Shown here in pieces: positions 47,641 to 59,639 of a stretch of DNA of 64,000 nt (within the stretch, counting starts at the first letter, position 1; each line of letters begins with the position of its first letter). The notes beneath the pieces were generated by a model. It did no database searches, had not been told where the DNA came from, and worked only from the letters and a program-made list of their open reading frames with translations. Source of the DNA: Allium sativum (lineage: Eukaryota; Streptophyta; Magnoliopsida; Asparagales; Amaryllidaceae); assembly GCA_030737875.1 (NCBI GenBank), contig CM060922.1:298955456-299019455 (forward strand), in the 5' to 3' direction. The translations under genes and the position numbers were made by a program.

Positions 47641-48203
47641 TTCTCCCCCCTAAAAAGATTTCGTCCCTGAAATCTTCAAGTTTGGAAGAATGTAAATCCT
47701 ACCATCCAAAAATCATCTACTCAACCAACAAACACAGGCATCCACTGTCCTTAAAAGACTTCTAATGCTTCATGATCATATGCATAGTGTGTGTACATGT
47801 CCTTATCTAATGGATAAATCAGGCAGTCTACTGATTCAGCTGACCTCCTTAATGCGAATCATGTAAGTGTCATGAATCCATTATGTATGCAAATTTTCCT
47901 ACTCATAATTCTACATGGGTGCACAACTATTCATACAAATGCGACAACCATATGACAGCATATCAAGTTTTCAACCATATACAAATGAGAATACATATAT
48001 GCATATGCAATATAAAGTGACTGAGCTGATCTATAACCTAGGGTGTGTGTGTGTATATGCATCCACGAGCAACGACTAGCAACCATTTGCAGCCATCATC
48101 CATAACATGTTTTCAAATACATGTTTGCATCCATTGGTTTTCTACCTAAGGAGTTAGGAAAAGGACTGAGGAGGTATACCTAAAAAGATAGATAAAGCAT
48201 AAC
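47641..48203 (-). other. 3' untranslated region and PPT of element E
   Basis: CTTTTTAGGGGGGAGAA on the minus strand (47641-47657) is the polypurine tract. The rest is AT-rich and mirrors 17020-17616 of element C (GGATGGTAGGAT and GGGACGAAAT words). No gene is seen. Confidence 0.8.
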
Positions 48204-49415
48204 TTAAGGAAAAAGAGAGATTGAAGATGTACCCTCAAAAAGAAGAGGGTAGGCAGCGCGTATTCTGTCCTCAGTTTCCCAAGTCGCGTCTTCCTCGGCG
48301 TCGCTCCACTGAACTTTAACGAGTTTGACTTCGCGGTTGCGTAGCTTTTTCACTTCAGTTCCTAAGATGCGGGTTGGAACTCTCCTCACAGTTGCTTCAC
48401 GTTCCACTTCGGCTTCTTCTAGAATGCTAGGTTCCACCACTTTTGCCGACTCATGCAAACACTTCCGGAGGTGAGAAACATGAAAGACGTTGTGAACTCC
48501 GGCCAGTCTCTCTGGTAGCTCTAGTCTATAGGCCATCTTCCCAACCTTCTCGATGATAGGAAACGGTCCTACAAATCTTGGTGCTAGCTTTCCTATGGAT
48601 CCAAAGCGAACGACGTTCCTTAAAGGGGATACCTTAAGGAAAACCCTGTCCCCAACCTCAAACTCAAGGTCGGTCCTTCTTTTGTCGGCGTAGGATTTCT
48701 GTCGGTCTTGGGCAGTCTTCATCCTTCTTCGTATCAAGTCCACTTTCTCCAAAGTCTCTCGAATCATATCTGGCCCAAGTATAAGCTTATCTGTAGACTC
48801 CCACCAACAAGTTGGTGATTTGCACGGTCTTCCATACAAGGCTTCGAAGGGCGCCATACCGATGGTAGCTTGGTAGCTGTTGTTGTAGGCAAATTCCACT
48901 AAAGGAAGGTGATCCTCCCAAGTCCCTCCAAAGTCCAGAACGCAAAGTCTTAAAAGATCCTCGAAAACTCTATTCACCCTTTCCGTCCGGCCATTGGTTT
49001 GGGGGTGATAGGACGTGCTCAAACATAACCGTGTGCCTACAACTTCTTGCAGACTCCGCCAAAACTCACTTGTGAAGATAGGATCTCGGTCACTAACAAT
49101 GCTGGAGGGTTTCCCATGAAGTCGAGTTATTTCCTTGAGATAAAGATATGCTAGAGATGCGGCAGTCCTTCTACTCTTGAAAGGTATGAAGTAGGCGCTC
49201 TTAGTAAGCCTATCCACTATTACCCAAATGCTAGTGTTGCCTCTTCTCGACCTAGGCAGTCCATCAATGAAGTCCATTGAAATGTTGTCCCACTTCCACT
49301 GTGGGACCTCTAAAGGATGAAGTAGTCCTCCAAGCTTCTTCTGTTCCGCCTTGACCCGTTGGCAGGTCATGCACTTAGAAACGAAATCTGCACGTCTTGT
49401 TTCATGCCGTTCCAA
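48204..49415 (-). CDS. Integrase and chromodomain of element E (open 403-codon part of pol)
   Basis: This uninterrupted frame carries MTCQRVKAEQKKLGGLLHP (end of the zinc-binding region), the DDE core with Asp in SMDFIDGLPRS, Asp in IVSDRDPIF and Glu in NGRTERVNRVFED, then the C-terminal domain (RQKSYADKRRTDLEFEVGDR, APRFVGPFPIIEKVGKMAYR). It ends in a chromodomain ([30 protein letters not shown]). It would catalyse insertion of element DNA in the nucleus and target it to heterochromatin. The apparent start codon is not original: a frameshift near 49400 separates it from the rest of pol. No stop occurs in over 400 codons, so this is the best-kept integrase in the window. Confidence 0.88.
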   Translation of the reverse strand: MERHETRRADFVSKCMTCQRVKAEQKKLGGLLHPLEVPQWKWDNISMDFIDGLPRSRRGNTSIWVIVDRLTKSAYFIPFKSRRTAASLAYLYLKEITRLHGKPSSIVSDRDPIFTSEFWRSLQEVVGTRLCLSTSYHPQTNGRTERVNRVFEDLLRLCVLDFGGTWEDHLPLVEFAYNNSYQATIGMAPFEALYGRPCKSPTCWWESTDKLILGPDMIRETLEKVDLIRRRMKTAQDRQKSYADKRRTDLEFEVGDRVFLKVSPLRNVVRFGSIGKLAPRFVGPFPIIEKVGKMAYRLELPERLAGVHNVFHVSHLRKCLHESAKVVEPSILEEAEVEREATVRRVPTRILGTEVKKLRNREVKLVKVQWSDAEEDATWETEDRIRAAYPLLFEGTSSISLFP

Positions 49416-50668
49416 AAGAAAGTCCTTTTTATATCCTTGTACATCTTATCACCGCCAGGGTGTATAGTCATCTTGGAATGATGCGCTTCCTCGAGAACCT
49501 TCTTTGTCAACTCCCTTGCTTGTGGAACGCATAATCTTCCATCTCGCCTCACCCAAACCTTATCATCGTTGGCGTATCTACTGAGGTGACTAGAAGTCTC
49601 ACCCCTAATAAGTCTATCAATCACATCAACAAGCTGAGGGTCTTCACGTTGTGCAGCCCCTATTGAGTCCAAGAGAGTAGGGCGTACTTCGAGAGATGCT
49701 AGCAAACCCAGTACAAAATATGAGGAGGGTCTAAAGCTAAAACTGGCCATATACTCCAGGCTTTGCCTTTCTACAAAGAGAGGGCTTAAAGTCAGTTTCT
49801 TTTGGCTCAACGCGTCTACTACTACGTTGCCTTTGCCGGGAGTATAGGAAATTTCAAAGTCATACGAGGCAAGAAACTCCATACATCTTTGCTGCCTCAA
49901 GTTAAGATCCTTATGCGAGAAGAGATATTTCAGCGATTCGTGGTCAGTGTATAATTCGAACCTCTCACCCAGGAGATAATGGCGCGAAGACTTAAGCGCA
50001 AAGAGGATGGCGGCTAACTCGAGATCATGGGTTGGGTAGTTCTTTTCATGAACTTTCAATTGTCTTTCGCCATAAGCTACTACCCTTCCTTCTTGCATTA
50101 GAACAGCGTCTAGTCCCGTTCCACATGCATCCGTGTATACTGTCAACATTTTGCTTCCGTCAGGCAGAGTTAGAACTGGGGCTGTTGTAAGAGCCCTCTT
50201 TAATCGTTGGAAAGCAAACTCGCAGTCCAAATCCCAAGTGAACGCAAGATTCTTCTTTGTTAGCCTTGTGAGTGGGGCTGAGATTTTCGCGAAATCCCTA
50301 ATAAACTTTCAGTAAAAACCGGCTAGCCCACGAAAGCTTCGAACTTCGGTTACATTCCTTGGTGTCTTCCAATCTTGCACTGCCACCACTTTCGCGGGGT
50401 CCACAGCCAACCCCTCTTTGGACACTATATGCCCCAGAAATCTTACCTCCTTTCTCCAAAAGTGGCACTTGGAGAATTTGGCTTTTAACTGATGTGCCCG
50501 GAGAGTATCCATGATTTCTTTCAGAAGCTGAGCATGTTCTTCCTCATTCTTTGAGAAGATTAAGATATCATCTACGAAGACAACCACGAATTTGTTGAAG
50601 AATTCTCTGAACACCCTGCTCATTAGGTCTACGAAATAAGCGGGTGCGTTTATCAAGCCGAAAGGCAT
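49367..50668 (-). pseudogene. Reverse transcriptase (C-terminal part) and RNase H of element E
   Basis: RT motifs [38 protein letters not shown] (catalytic box VDD) and [16 protein letters not shown] precede one TGA at 50309-50311 (a Tyr-stop-Lys where relatives have Arg). RNase H follows: TVYTDACGTGLDAVL, YPTHDLELAAILFALK, YTDHESLKYLF and YTPGKGNVVVDAL. The integrase N-terminus (LEEAHHSKMTIHPGGDKMYK) ends in the frameshift near 49400. Only one stop and two frameshifts separate these parts. Confidence 0.9.
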
Positions 50669-51690
50669 GACAAGCCACTCAAAAAACCGTCTGGAGTTCT
50701 GAACGCCGTTTTATCAATGCTATCTTCAGCTACTCTTAGCTGATGGAACCCAGTTGCCAGATCAAGTTGGGAGAAGACCGTTGCACCTACAAGCTGATCA
50801 AACAAATCGTCGATTTGGGGAAGAGGGTGCCTATTTTTCTTGGTCAATTTGTTTGACTCCCTATAGTCGACGCAAAGGCGAAGCGAACCGTCCGCTTTGG
50901 TTGCGAACACCACTGGAGCACCCCATTCCGAAATGCTCCATCTAATGAACCCCTTTTCGAGAAGTTCTTTAACCTGCTTACTGAGCTCCTTTCTCTCCTT
51001 TGGAGCCATGTGTCTGACAGGTAAAGCTACAGGCTTTGCATTATCCACAAGATATATGCGGTAGTCTATTTCCCACCTCGGAGGTAAGCCTTTCACCTCC
51101 TCAAAGACATCCGGATATTCCTAGACTACTCTAACCATTTGCAAATTTTCATCAGAAGCATCAAGCGACTCTAGATAACTAAGCATAACAGCATTCAAGG
51201 GATTACAAAAAATTTCTAGAGTGTTACCAAGCCGAGTCAAGAGCCTAACTACCCTTTTCTCACAATCAAGGATGGCACCATTATTGGATAACCAGTCCAT
51301 GCCTAAGATCAAACCATATCCCGAGAATCCCAAAGCAAAGGCATTACAGCTAAACTCAACGCTGAGAATAGAGATTTTCAAACCCAAACAAACCATTGAC
51401 AAGTAAGCGGAGCCCCCAATTGAATTTGAAACTACTAAGGGATCTTCTACCATACTAGTGTCTAGATGCAGAGATTCTACAGAAATATTACTACCTCGTT
51501 CCTGCTGAGGTGCCACTAGCGCATGAACCTGACCCCCTGAAGTGGATCCGGCTTTCTGTCCCATAAAAGTCTTTTCCACCCATAGCCTTGAAGTCTCTAC
51601 ATGTTTTTGCGAATGCATTTCCACGAGGAGGTGGAGGAGGAGGAGGAACCGCGGCCACTGGAGAAGGGATGTCTGCTGGGCCCGCGCCAT
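50653..51690 (-). pseudogene. Protease (active site lost) and RT N-terminus of element E
   Basis: The protease part keeps DPLVVSNSIGGSAYLSM and YGLILGMDWLSNNGAILDCE, but the catalytic Asp-Ser/Thr-Gly loop is gone: the frame runs from GQKAGSTSGGQVHALVAP straight to the later part. A TAG at 51121 interrupts the link to RT ([60 protein letters not shown]). A frameshift near 50660 ends the frame. Confidence 0.88.
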
Positions 51691-51766
51691 TGGCCCTTGC
51701 TTCTAAGTACCTCCTAAACCAGCCGCGAATCGGCACTCCTTCCAGGAGGTTAAGGTCTCCAGACAT
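51491..51766 (-). pseudogene. Gag stub of element E
   Basis: It starts MSGDLNLLEGVPIRGWFRRY, has a poly-proline run and reaches CRDFKAMGGKDFYGTE, the beginning of the Gag core. At about 51560 it jumps into sequence just before the protease. The capsid core and both zinc knuckles are deleted, so E could not make particles by itself. Confidence 0.85.
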
Positions 51767-51944
51767 GCTGAAGCAGAAAGGAAAGATTCAAAACAAAGGA
51801 TAAAGAGAGATAGATAGGGCACATGGCTTTGGGGGATTTTGTCTTTTTTATAAATATAACAATTTTTCTTTCTTGAAAAATGCTTCTTTAAACTTTCTTT
51901 TGAAAACAATTTCAAATTTTTTTTATCTTGTCTGGTAAACCTAT

Positions 51945-51957
51945 GCTCTGATACCAA
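51945..51957 (-). other. Primer binding site of element E
   Basis: TTGGTATCAGAGC on the minus strand, one base from the LTR end, is a standard tRNA-Met-type site. Confidence 0.92.
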
Positions 51958-51958
51958 G

Positions 51959-54900
51959 TGAAACACCCCACCTCCATTAAGGTCACTCACAAAGGGAACG
52001 CCTTAACTTGGGTGGAGGTTTATAAGTAAAAGCCACAGATAAACTCAAGACAGATATAAATACACATATTTTAAACAGCGGAAAACCAAACAGACTTTTA
52101 TTTCATCAATACGTGTTCAAAACAAAACATTTCATAATTGTCTCAAAGTACTTCCAACATTACAACCTCATAACTGTCTTGATTATTAAAGAAGCATAAA
52201 ACATAAATAAAGCGACAAAAATCCCTATAGTGATATCCAAAGCCATAATCCGAGCAAAAGAGATCCAAACCATACATCTACGGTCTTGGAGCTTGTAAAG
52301 AGCCTGACTGAGCTGAGTTGTTTCCTCCCTATGGACCTAGGGGGGACGAAAGAAAAGAAGACGAAAAGAAAATAGAGTCAGACATAAAGCCTGAGTAAAT
52401 CTAGTAACCCTTCAGTATGTGAATAAGAAAATGGCATGATAGATATATACTGAAAATAGGAAAGTGTCACAAGCTAAGGAAGTGTCGAATGTACTATCAC
52501 ACCCATACTTTATCTCTGCACCTACTTGAGTTTATTCTAACTGGCACCCCATGGTGAGGGTGAAGTGAACCCCATTTCTATTTAAAGATCGGCTCCTACC
52601 CGCATTAACATGTGTCACACGGCCCCCAAGAATTGTAGATACCTATGCTGGTCCCACCATGGGGTGTATCAAGACCCATGGTGGCGGCCCCGACACAAAT
52701 TCTAGATGACATAGGTTATACTACTGGTGTACCCAGTGCCCTGGTTGTCTGCTCCGGAGTGTGTGCACGCCTGCACCCCGTTAGAACTACACTGTGCACC
52801 CACCACCGTCGTTTGACCACTTACAATCAGCCCAGTAATCGTGCCCCACCCTGCCTAGTTTCAGAGTACCCTTGATACCTAACTTGGGTTACTGCTGAAA
52901 CGGGTCCCTCGTTACCAGGATTTTCTAGTCAAACATGTTAAGTGGTTAAGTGTATGTATTTACATAACCCCACCCAACAATTCTTGTTAACATGTTGAAT
53001 TTGGTTAAGTGTTATAGTTGACTTAACCCTACCATCTGTCCTTAGCCTCTTAGGAGCACCAGGCCACTCACATTAGACATGTATTGCTACGGTTACTGGA
53101 TGTGTCAGTCGGTTCCGGGCAGGTTTACACTCTAGCTCAGTCTAACCTCGGGTCTTTATTGGGCTCAATGCTTAACCACCCACATTGGATAGGTATTGTT
53201 GTGACTACTGGACAACCGGGCGGGTCCGGGCAGGTTTACATCACAACTCAATCCAACCTCGGGTTAACCATATCGTGTTTTCTAAATTTACATATTTTTT
53301 TACCTCTCAATTATATATGTAAATGTCATGTCTTTTATTCTTGGGTATAACAATTCATACTGCTTTAAATGTCATTGTCGTTGGCATGTGCCAAACATGC
53401 CAACATATATTTTTCATGTTTTACACCCAACGTTATTACCCCCGTTTATACGTTCGCAACATTTTAACAAATGTTGGGCTCGACACAATTCAGCCCAACT
53501 TTATAAATGTGAGAAAAGGGGAAATCAATAACATGTAATATTTTACAACATATAAGGATGTGTGGCGCATGAACTTGCAATTTAGCGATACTAACATAAA
53601 TGATGGGTCATGTAAACTTGCAATCAAATCAAAGTATAACTAAGTAGGTGACATATGAAATGGCATAGTTTAGGCTAATACAAACTTGTGTTTAAACATG
53701 TTTAACTTGGCATAATGTCGACCACAAAACTAGAATGTTGTATATTCACCAAAATGTCTAATTATAACATCTAATCACATAGCCTATTTCAACATGAACT
53801 TGCATAGTTTATGAAACCCAAACGATACTTAACATAGATCCAATTATACTTGCAAATAAACATGAGAATGATATCATAGGTTTTGGGTCATGTAGGCATA
53901 AAAAGTTTCAAATCTAGAACATGTCTACATAAATTCTAATTTAGACTAAGGGAATATACATAGTCCATGCCATCGTCATATACATAAAGGGATCAATTTC
54001 TAGTTTTTGCCACAAACTTGTAAGTGCCATTGTTTTCATATACAATTGTTCAATAGGCTTGCATCAATCAATTTATGCCACAAACATCATACACAAGTCA
54101 TGATAGAACCATTACAATAAAAGAATTTATACAATAACACAATTCTATTTTTCATTTACATCGAATCACATCACAGTTTTTATTCATATTCTAAAAGGTC
54201 ACTATACTTACAACGAATGCAGAATCTTGAATTCTGGATTCTGAATTCTGAAATTGAGATGCGCTCCTTTGGGTAGACTAATGTTACGTTGATTAATTTG
54301 ATTAAACTTTAATCTTCTTCTTAATTTGATTCGTCTCTAAGCTTTTCTCTCTTGACGGCTATGTTCAATTCCTCCCAGGCAGCATGACGACTCCTTTCTT
54401 ATTTTTTGTGTGAATTTTCAGTTGAGACTTAGGGTGTATTTATAAATTTTTAAATTTTTTTGAGCCGTCAGATGAAGACAGGAGGAATCTAGACCATACA
54501 AAGTTCAAAGAGCCAATCAAGAGGTGACACGTCAGCCCTAGTGACACACAGAGCCACAGAAATTCGAGCCAGGTCCAGACCTAGCCAGCCAGGTCGACCA
54601 AGTAGGTTGACACCCAGGTCGACACTATGGTTGACCTGGGGGGGACCAGGTCGACACTATGGTGGACCTGGGGTAATCAGGTCGACACCATGGTCGACCC
54701 TATGGTCGACCTGGTCTCTGGGCGGGAATTTTCCTGCCCAGCCCAGTTTGAACCTGAAATTCGAATTTTGAAATTTAAACTGAGCTGTTTGAATTTAAAT
54801 TTTATTCTGAAACTTCCGAAGGCCATAACTCCTTCATACGGAGTCTGATTCACGCAAACTCAGACTCTATCTCAAACAGAATTCCGAGACGAACGCAATG

Positions 54901-54989
54901 GCATAACCCATTTCCCTTAATTATTTCATTTATAATTAATTACATTTTAATTTGTGAAGCTTAACGTTATAAAATTCACGGGTGTTACA
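51959..54989 (-). repeat. Element E 5' LTR, 3.03 kb
   Basis: On the minus strand it begins TGTAACACCCGTGAATTTTA and ends GGGGTGTTTCA next to the primer site. It contains TATAAATA (54437-54444) and a GTCGAC array (54592-54716). In GGCGGGAATTTTCCTGCC (54721-54738) one E2F-like half-site has lost its CpG. It is uninterrupted, unlike the 3' LTR. Confidence 0.93.
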
Positions 54990-54994
54990 CATCC
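54990..54994 (+). other. Target site duplication of element E, right copy
   Basis: CATCC follows GGTGTTACA and equals 28245-28249. Confidence 0.95.
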
Positions 54995-55905
54995 ACCCAA
55001 TCATCTTTATGATAGATAAAACTGCATTTTAAAATATTAGAGGAGCCAATCCCCTTGCAAAAAAACTAGAAATTGGCCATTTCATTTCCTCTTTTAACAA
55101 TCACCTGATGATCATAGATGAAAATAAACTGAATCACTTTACTACTTCTAAAGCTGTTCTAAACATAAGAACATCATGGAAATACATTCATAACCTATTG
55201 CAAGCTCCTTTTGGGAGACTTCTAATCTTATGGAATCCATCTTCATTCTCTGTTAACCCAATAGTAGTCCATAAAAAATTCATTCACCTAAAATTATCCA
55301 TGTTCCTACTAATACTTCTTTCTTCCTTACTGTAGTGTATGCAGACAATAATGGTCTTGCTGTATGCTCTCCACCCAAACTCCCAGCCTTGGATTTGCCT
55401 TAGGGATTGGAATTGCATGTAATTTTCAACTGATAAGCAAGGTGGTAACCCACTCACTTATAGGAAAACAGAACTCTCAATAATGTTATTTTTGAATCCA
55501 ACCTTATTCCTATTCCAGTGACTGGTGCTGACTTCACTTGGAATAGTTCTTCTAGAAATTCCATTCGAACCTATTGTAAACTAGATAAATCTTTCATGAA
55601 CCTCACTGCATTACATTCTTGGCCATCCCTCAATTCTTTCATTCCCCCTCGATCATTATCTGACCATTCTCCTTTGGTACTGGACTGGGGAAAGAACTAC
55701 ATAAGAAAACAATCCACATTTTTATTTTTTAATAATTGGACTGATCATCCAAATTTTTTTAAGTATTGTAGCTAACAGTTGGAATTTATAGGTATATGGT
55801 AACCCAATGTATATTGTTCAGGAAAAGTTAAAAGGATTGAAGCTCACATTGAAGACTTGGTCAAAGGAAAATTTTGGGGATGGCTCTAGTCTTTTAAATT
55901 CAACT
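54990..55905 (+). pseudogene. LINE ORF2 endonuclease domain (second half of the split LINE)
   Basis: This continues the LINE interrupted by E. The start of an apurinic-type endonuclease reads NIRGANPLAKKLEIGHFISS and later APFGRLLILWNP; after frameshifts the end reads GADFTWNSSSRNSIRTYCKL and SLSDHSPLVLDWG, then FLFFNNWTDHPNF. The SDH triad of the endonuclease C-terminus is present. The linker toward reverse transcriptase (QEKLKGLKLTLKTWSKENFG) breaks off near 55905, and no RT follows. The enzyme would nick target DNA. Confidence 0.8.
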
Positions 55906-55916
55906 TGTACGTGTAC

Positions 55917-56690
55917 ACGACGTATGTATAGAATAGGAAAAAAGAGTGCGGTGCTTTATTGATAACGCATCAATAAAATGTACAAAGTACAAAGGCAGGA
56001 AAAACATCAATTTTCCTTTCTTCCCAAACCCGTAATTAAAAATCTTAAATCAGCCCAAATGACATATACAAGCCCAAAAAGCTAATCGAAACAAGTACGA
56101 GACATTCATGTCTTCAGAAAAGGTAACCCAATAAAATAAACATACGCAAGAACCCAAAATTGCGCTCCCATGGTGGCTGTCAAATCACCCATTATCCAAG
56201 CATTCAATGCCTCAGCTCCGAAGTATCTTAAAAAAATTTGACTTTCTTCCTCTTCGACTTCGTCATCAGGTATCTCACCTCCATCTCAATCAATTCCTAT
56301 CTTCTAAACTTGTCAGTAGACCCTTTACCATGGGAACGAGCATTCCTTTTTGCTCATATATGGTACACGGTAGTAACCACACTACAAAAGGCAAGGTCTT
56401 TAGCAATATCATTTGAAATGTATGTTGATTTCAGGTAATTCACTTCGTCAGTCAGGATGAACGACTGATTTGTGGTAGGGGGACTATTTATCTTCAGCCT
56501 GCATCTAGCCCACAGATAAGAAGAGTAAGGACACATGAAGAACAGGTGATTTATTGTTTCATTGCATTCCTTACAAAGAACACAAATAGGATTAACTTCA
56601 TATCCTCAATTAGTTAGGCGGTCCATAGTGGATAACCTGTAGAGAGAATATAATTGAGTAGATAAATAAATAGAGATTGTATGGGCACAG
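55917..56690 (-). pseudogene. 3' end of a second LINE (zinc-finger region and tail)
   Basis: On the minus strand LYRLSTMDRLTN, CVLCKECNETINHLFFMCPY and YSSYLWARCRL match the zf-RVT region at the end of plant LINE ORF2. A TGA interrupts before AKRNARS (usual Trp), and the 3' tail has AATAAA near 55955. There is no clear poly(A). It points toward the truncated plus-strand LINE. Confidence 0.75.
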
Positions 56691-57120
56691 CTTTTCTAAA
56701 ATTTATGACACCTTTTCAGGCCTTGGGAGTTGGTGAAAAGTTGGAGGGAAGTTTAGAGGTTTAAACTTTTGAAATTCAAAATTTGAATTTCATTTACAGG
56801 CCTATTTGTCGACATGTCTGTTTATGTATGTCAACATACATGCTGAATTTCAAAAGACATGTTGATTTGATTTTTGTTTTTATTATATTAATGTTTTATA
56901 TTTCAAATTTATTATTTCCTGAAATAATATTAATCTTAACAAACATCTAAATTTCATTTTATCATTGTATTTACTATTTATTACTTTATTGTTATTATTT
57001 TGAATTTCAAAACTCAAATTTCAATTTCAAATTTAATAGTTCAGGTTTGAATTTTAAAATTTAAATATCAAATTCAAACAAGGCTAACAAAACATCCATG
57101 CATCGGAATCAACCAAAAAA
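56691..57120. other. AT-rich DNA with copia LTR-like words
   Basis: GTCGACATGTCTGTTTATG and TATGTCAACATACATG (about 56817-56850) resemble the palindromes of the G LTR, so this may be a fragment of the G 3' LTR. No gene is seen. Confidence 0.35.
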
Positions 57121-58185
57121 TTAAAAATTAATTAAGGTGTGCTTGGTTTTTAGATCCATTTCTTTAATATTTTTTGAATTTTGAATCGCTGTGAAATACA
57201 TATTTGAATTTCCGGTTTCTGACTCTTCATCACTTGATGATGAATCTGAATCGTCTAAAGTTGCCGCGTATGTTCTCTTTCTTTTCTTTAGTGAATTACT
57301 ATTGTTTTTTTGTTGACTTAATTTATCTGGACATGGACACATTCTCTTTTTATGACCCGGTTTGTTATAGTTAAAACATCTATCATAATTTCTACCCTAT
57401 CTTCCATGATTATTTATCTTTTTATACCTCAGAAATTTTCTGAAATTCCTTGTCATTAGAGAAATTCCTTCATCATCTTCACTTCTTGAATCAGAACCAT
57501 TTGTTGTCGCTTTGAATGCTAAAGATTTGTTTTTAGTGGACTTATTTTCCCTTCTTTTCTGTAATTGAACTTCAAACGACAATTCCTAGTTAACTCCTCA
57601 ATATTCGTTTCATTGACATTATTGGCTTCTTCAATTGCCAATGTTTTCTGATCCCATTCTGGAGTTAATGAATCAAGTATTTTTCTGACTTGGTCTTCTT
57701 TTGAACAAGTTCTTCCCAATGCTATTAATGAATGCATAATCTCTTGGAATCTACAATTCATATCAATGATAGATTCATTCGCAATCATTTTAAATAACTC
57801 AAATTGATTAATTAGCATTGATATCTTCGTCTGTTTAATTTTATTGGTTTGTTCATGAGTAGCATGTAACGTTCTCCATATTTCATTAGAAGATTTACAA
57901 ACTGACACTCTATTAAATTCATTTCAATCTAATGAACAAAACAACATATTCATGGCTTTAGAATTACTCTGTTTAGTAGCCTTTTGTTCATTAGTCCATT
58001 ATGCAAAATTAGTAGTGGGATCAACATATTCAGTCTATGTACTATTCCATATGTCTACCCACTGACTATAAACATATTTTCAATCTACATGCATAATATG
58101 AATAATTACTGCCATTAAACAATGGTAGTCTAAAAGTGGACTGAACCTCTATAGAAGAACTATTATTACCAGTGTTGGATGCCAT
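57121..58185 (-). pseudogene. Decayed copia gag of element G
   Basis: It starts MASNTGNNSSS and reads RLPLFNGSNYSYYACRLKI, the usual UBN2-type opening. After stops the best frame (57519-57908) holds IWRTLHATHEQTNKIKQTKI, LINQFELFKMIANESIIDM and KILDSLTPEWDQKTLAIEEA. An Asp/Ser/Glu-rich region follows. The zinc knuckle near 57385 reads CFNYNKPGHKKRMC, with its second Cys changed to Tyr. Confidence 0.82.
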
Positions 58186-58243
58186 TTAATATTTTCAAAA
58201 ATTAGATTATGAACTTTTTGAAAACCTGTGCTCTAATACCAAT

Positions 58244-59639
58244 TGTTAGGGATTACGGAGTGCGAATCTTAAGGCAAAACAAATAATAAAGGGGGGTGAA
58301 TAGTGTTTATAAGGAATTTATGAAAATCTTAAACTTAAATGGTCTACTATATGTATCACACACACCAGAGATGACCATAAACACATAATCAAATACAAAC
58401 ACAGAAACAAATAAATATAAAATGTAGAAAAGGAAAGAACACACTGGATTTTATACTGATTTGGATTACTCTTACGTCCAGTCCCACGCAACGCTGGTTT
58501 ACGCAGAGTTTTATTATTATCAATATCCAATTAAAACCCCTTGATTTCATGGCTACAAGGATAACACCGCTCCAAACACCCTTTATTTCTCCGCTACAAG
58601 ATTAACACTGATCCCTTTCCTTGATTTCAAGGCTACAAGGAACAAAACCGTTCCCAAACAATTCCCAAATGATTACAACAGCCCTATAACTTCAATAGCA
58701 CTTCCAAATTGATAGTAGTAAATAGAGATTGAGAAGAGATGAAGTTTTACATAATTTAAGCAGAAATCGGCAAAGTATAAATGTAGAAATAAATAAAATG
58801 ACATATTTTAATGGTGGTATGAAAATGGGTGAAGATGGAGAATAAGAATTACGAAAAAATTTCGAAATCAGCCCCTATTTATAATGTCTCAATGGTTGCA
58901 ACATTTCAGAAAAGTTACAAATAGTGAAAAGACAATTCCTTTGAAAATTGAAAAAATGACATTTGTATGTCCACATAGCTATTTATGTATGTCGACATAT
59001 GTATAGTATATTTATTTTTAAAACTACTCTTCAAGTGTTTATATATATATATATATATATATTATTTTGGAAATACTTGAATCAAAACTTAGTAACATAA
59101 ATAAATATTCTAAAGTGTAAGATCATATGAAATTAATAATATATTATATATTCACATTTATAAAGTTATGAGATTTAAAACTGTAAAACTATCTATATAA
59201 ACTTATATATATATATATATTAAAAACTTTATTAACATATATGTTTGATATCATAAGAAAGATAATAATTTGAATTCATTTAGAAAATAATTTGAAATCA
59301 GGATTTGAATTATGTAAACAAAATTTTAAATTTGAAAATCAGAATTTGAAAAATAGAGTTTGAACCTGGAGTGTTATTCAGAGTTTTACATACAAACTAT
59401 ACTATATTACTATATTTTTCTTGAACTCTTGAAATCTTGATATCTTGATAACTCATGAGTCTTGAATGTCTTTTGAGTCCTGAATCTCTTGAAACTCTAA
59501 AAATTTACAATCATCAGTATTTAAGTCATGTATATAAGCCCTGCATATATACATATGTATCCTAGATAGAAATGTTAGTATATATTTTATAATGATAATT
59601 GTAATGAGGTTGTTGTCAATAAAACTCCATTCTCCAACA
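58244..59639 (-). repeat. LTR of element G
   Basis: On the minus strand it begins TGTTGGAGAATGG and ends CCCTAACA before the primer site, 1.40 kb. It contains TATAAATA (58876-58883) and, about 105 bp upstream, the perfect palindrome TATGTCGACATA (58988-58999) with a weaker copy at 58967. TA runs lie at about 59040 and 59205. Confidence 0.75.

Larger units (their letters stand above)
28250..54989 (-). mobile_element. Element E: gypsy chromovirus with near-whole pol, gag deleted, split by F
   Basis: Read on the minus strand: 5' LTR (54989-51959), primer site (51957-51945), a stub of gag, protease without its catalytic loop, RT, RNase H, integrase and chromodomain (51690-48204), polypurine tract, and 3' LTR (47640-28250). 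The 3' LTR is interrupted by F. Perfect CATCC duplications flank the whole unit inside a LINE. By eye the first 200 bases of the two LTRs differ at about eight places. Chromodomain, integrase and LTR motifs make it a sister of element C. Confidence 0.93.
57121..59639 (-). mobile_element. Element G: copia 5' LTR and gag, pol missing
   Basis: The minus strand runs from the LTR (59639-58244) through the primer site (58243-58229, TGGTATTAGAGC) to a decayed gag. No protease, integrase or RT follows before the LINE at 56690. Confidence 0.8.

Noticed and set aside
55780..56690. Twin-primed LINE inversion.
   Set aside because: The 3' end of the minus-strand piece is at the inner junction, opposite to the expected arrangement.
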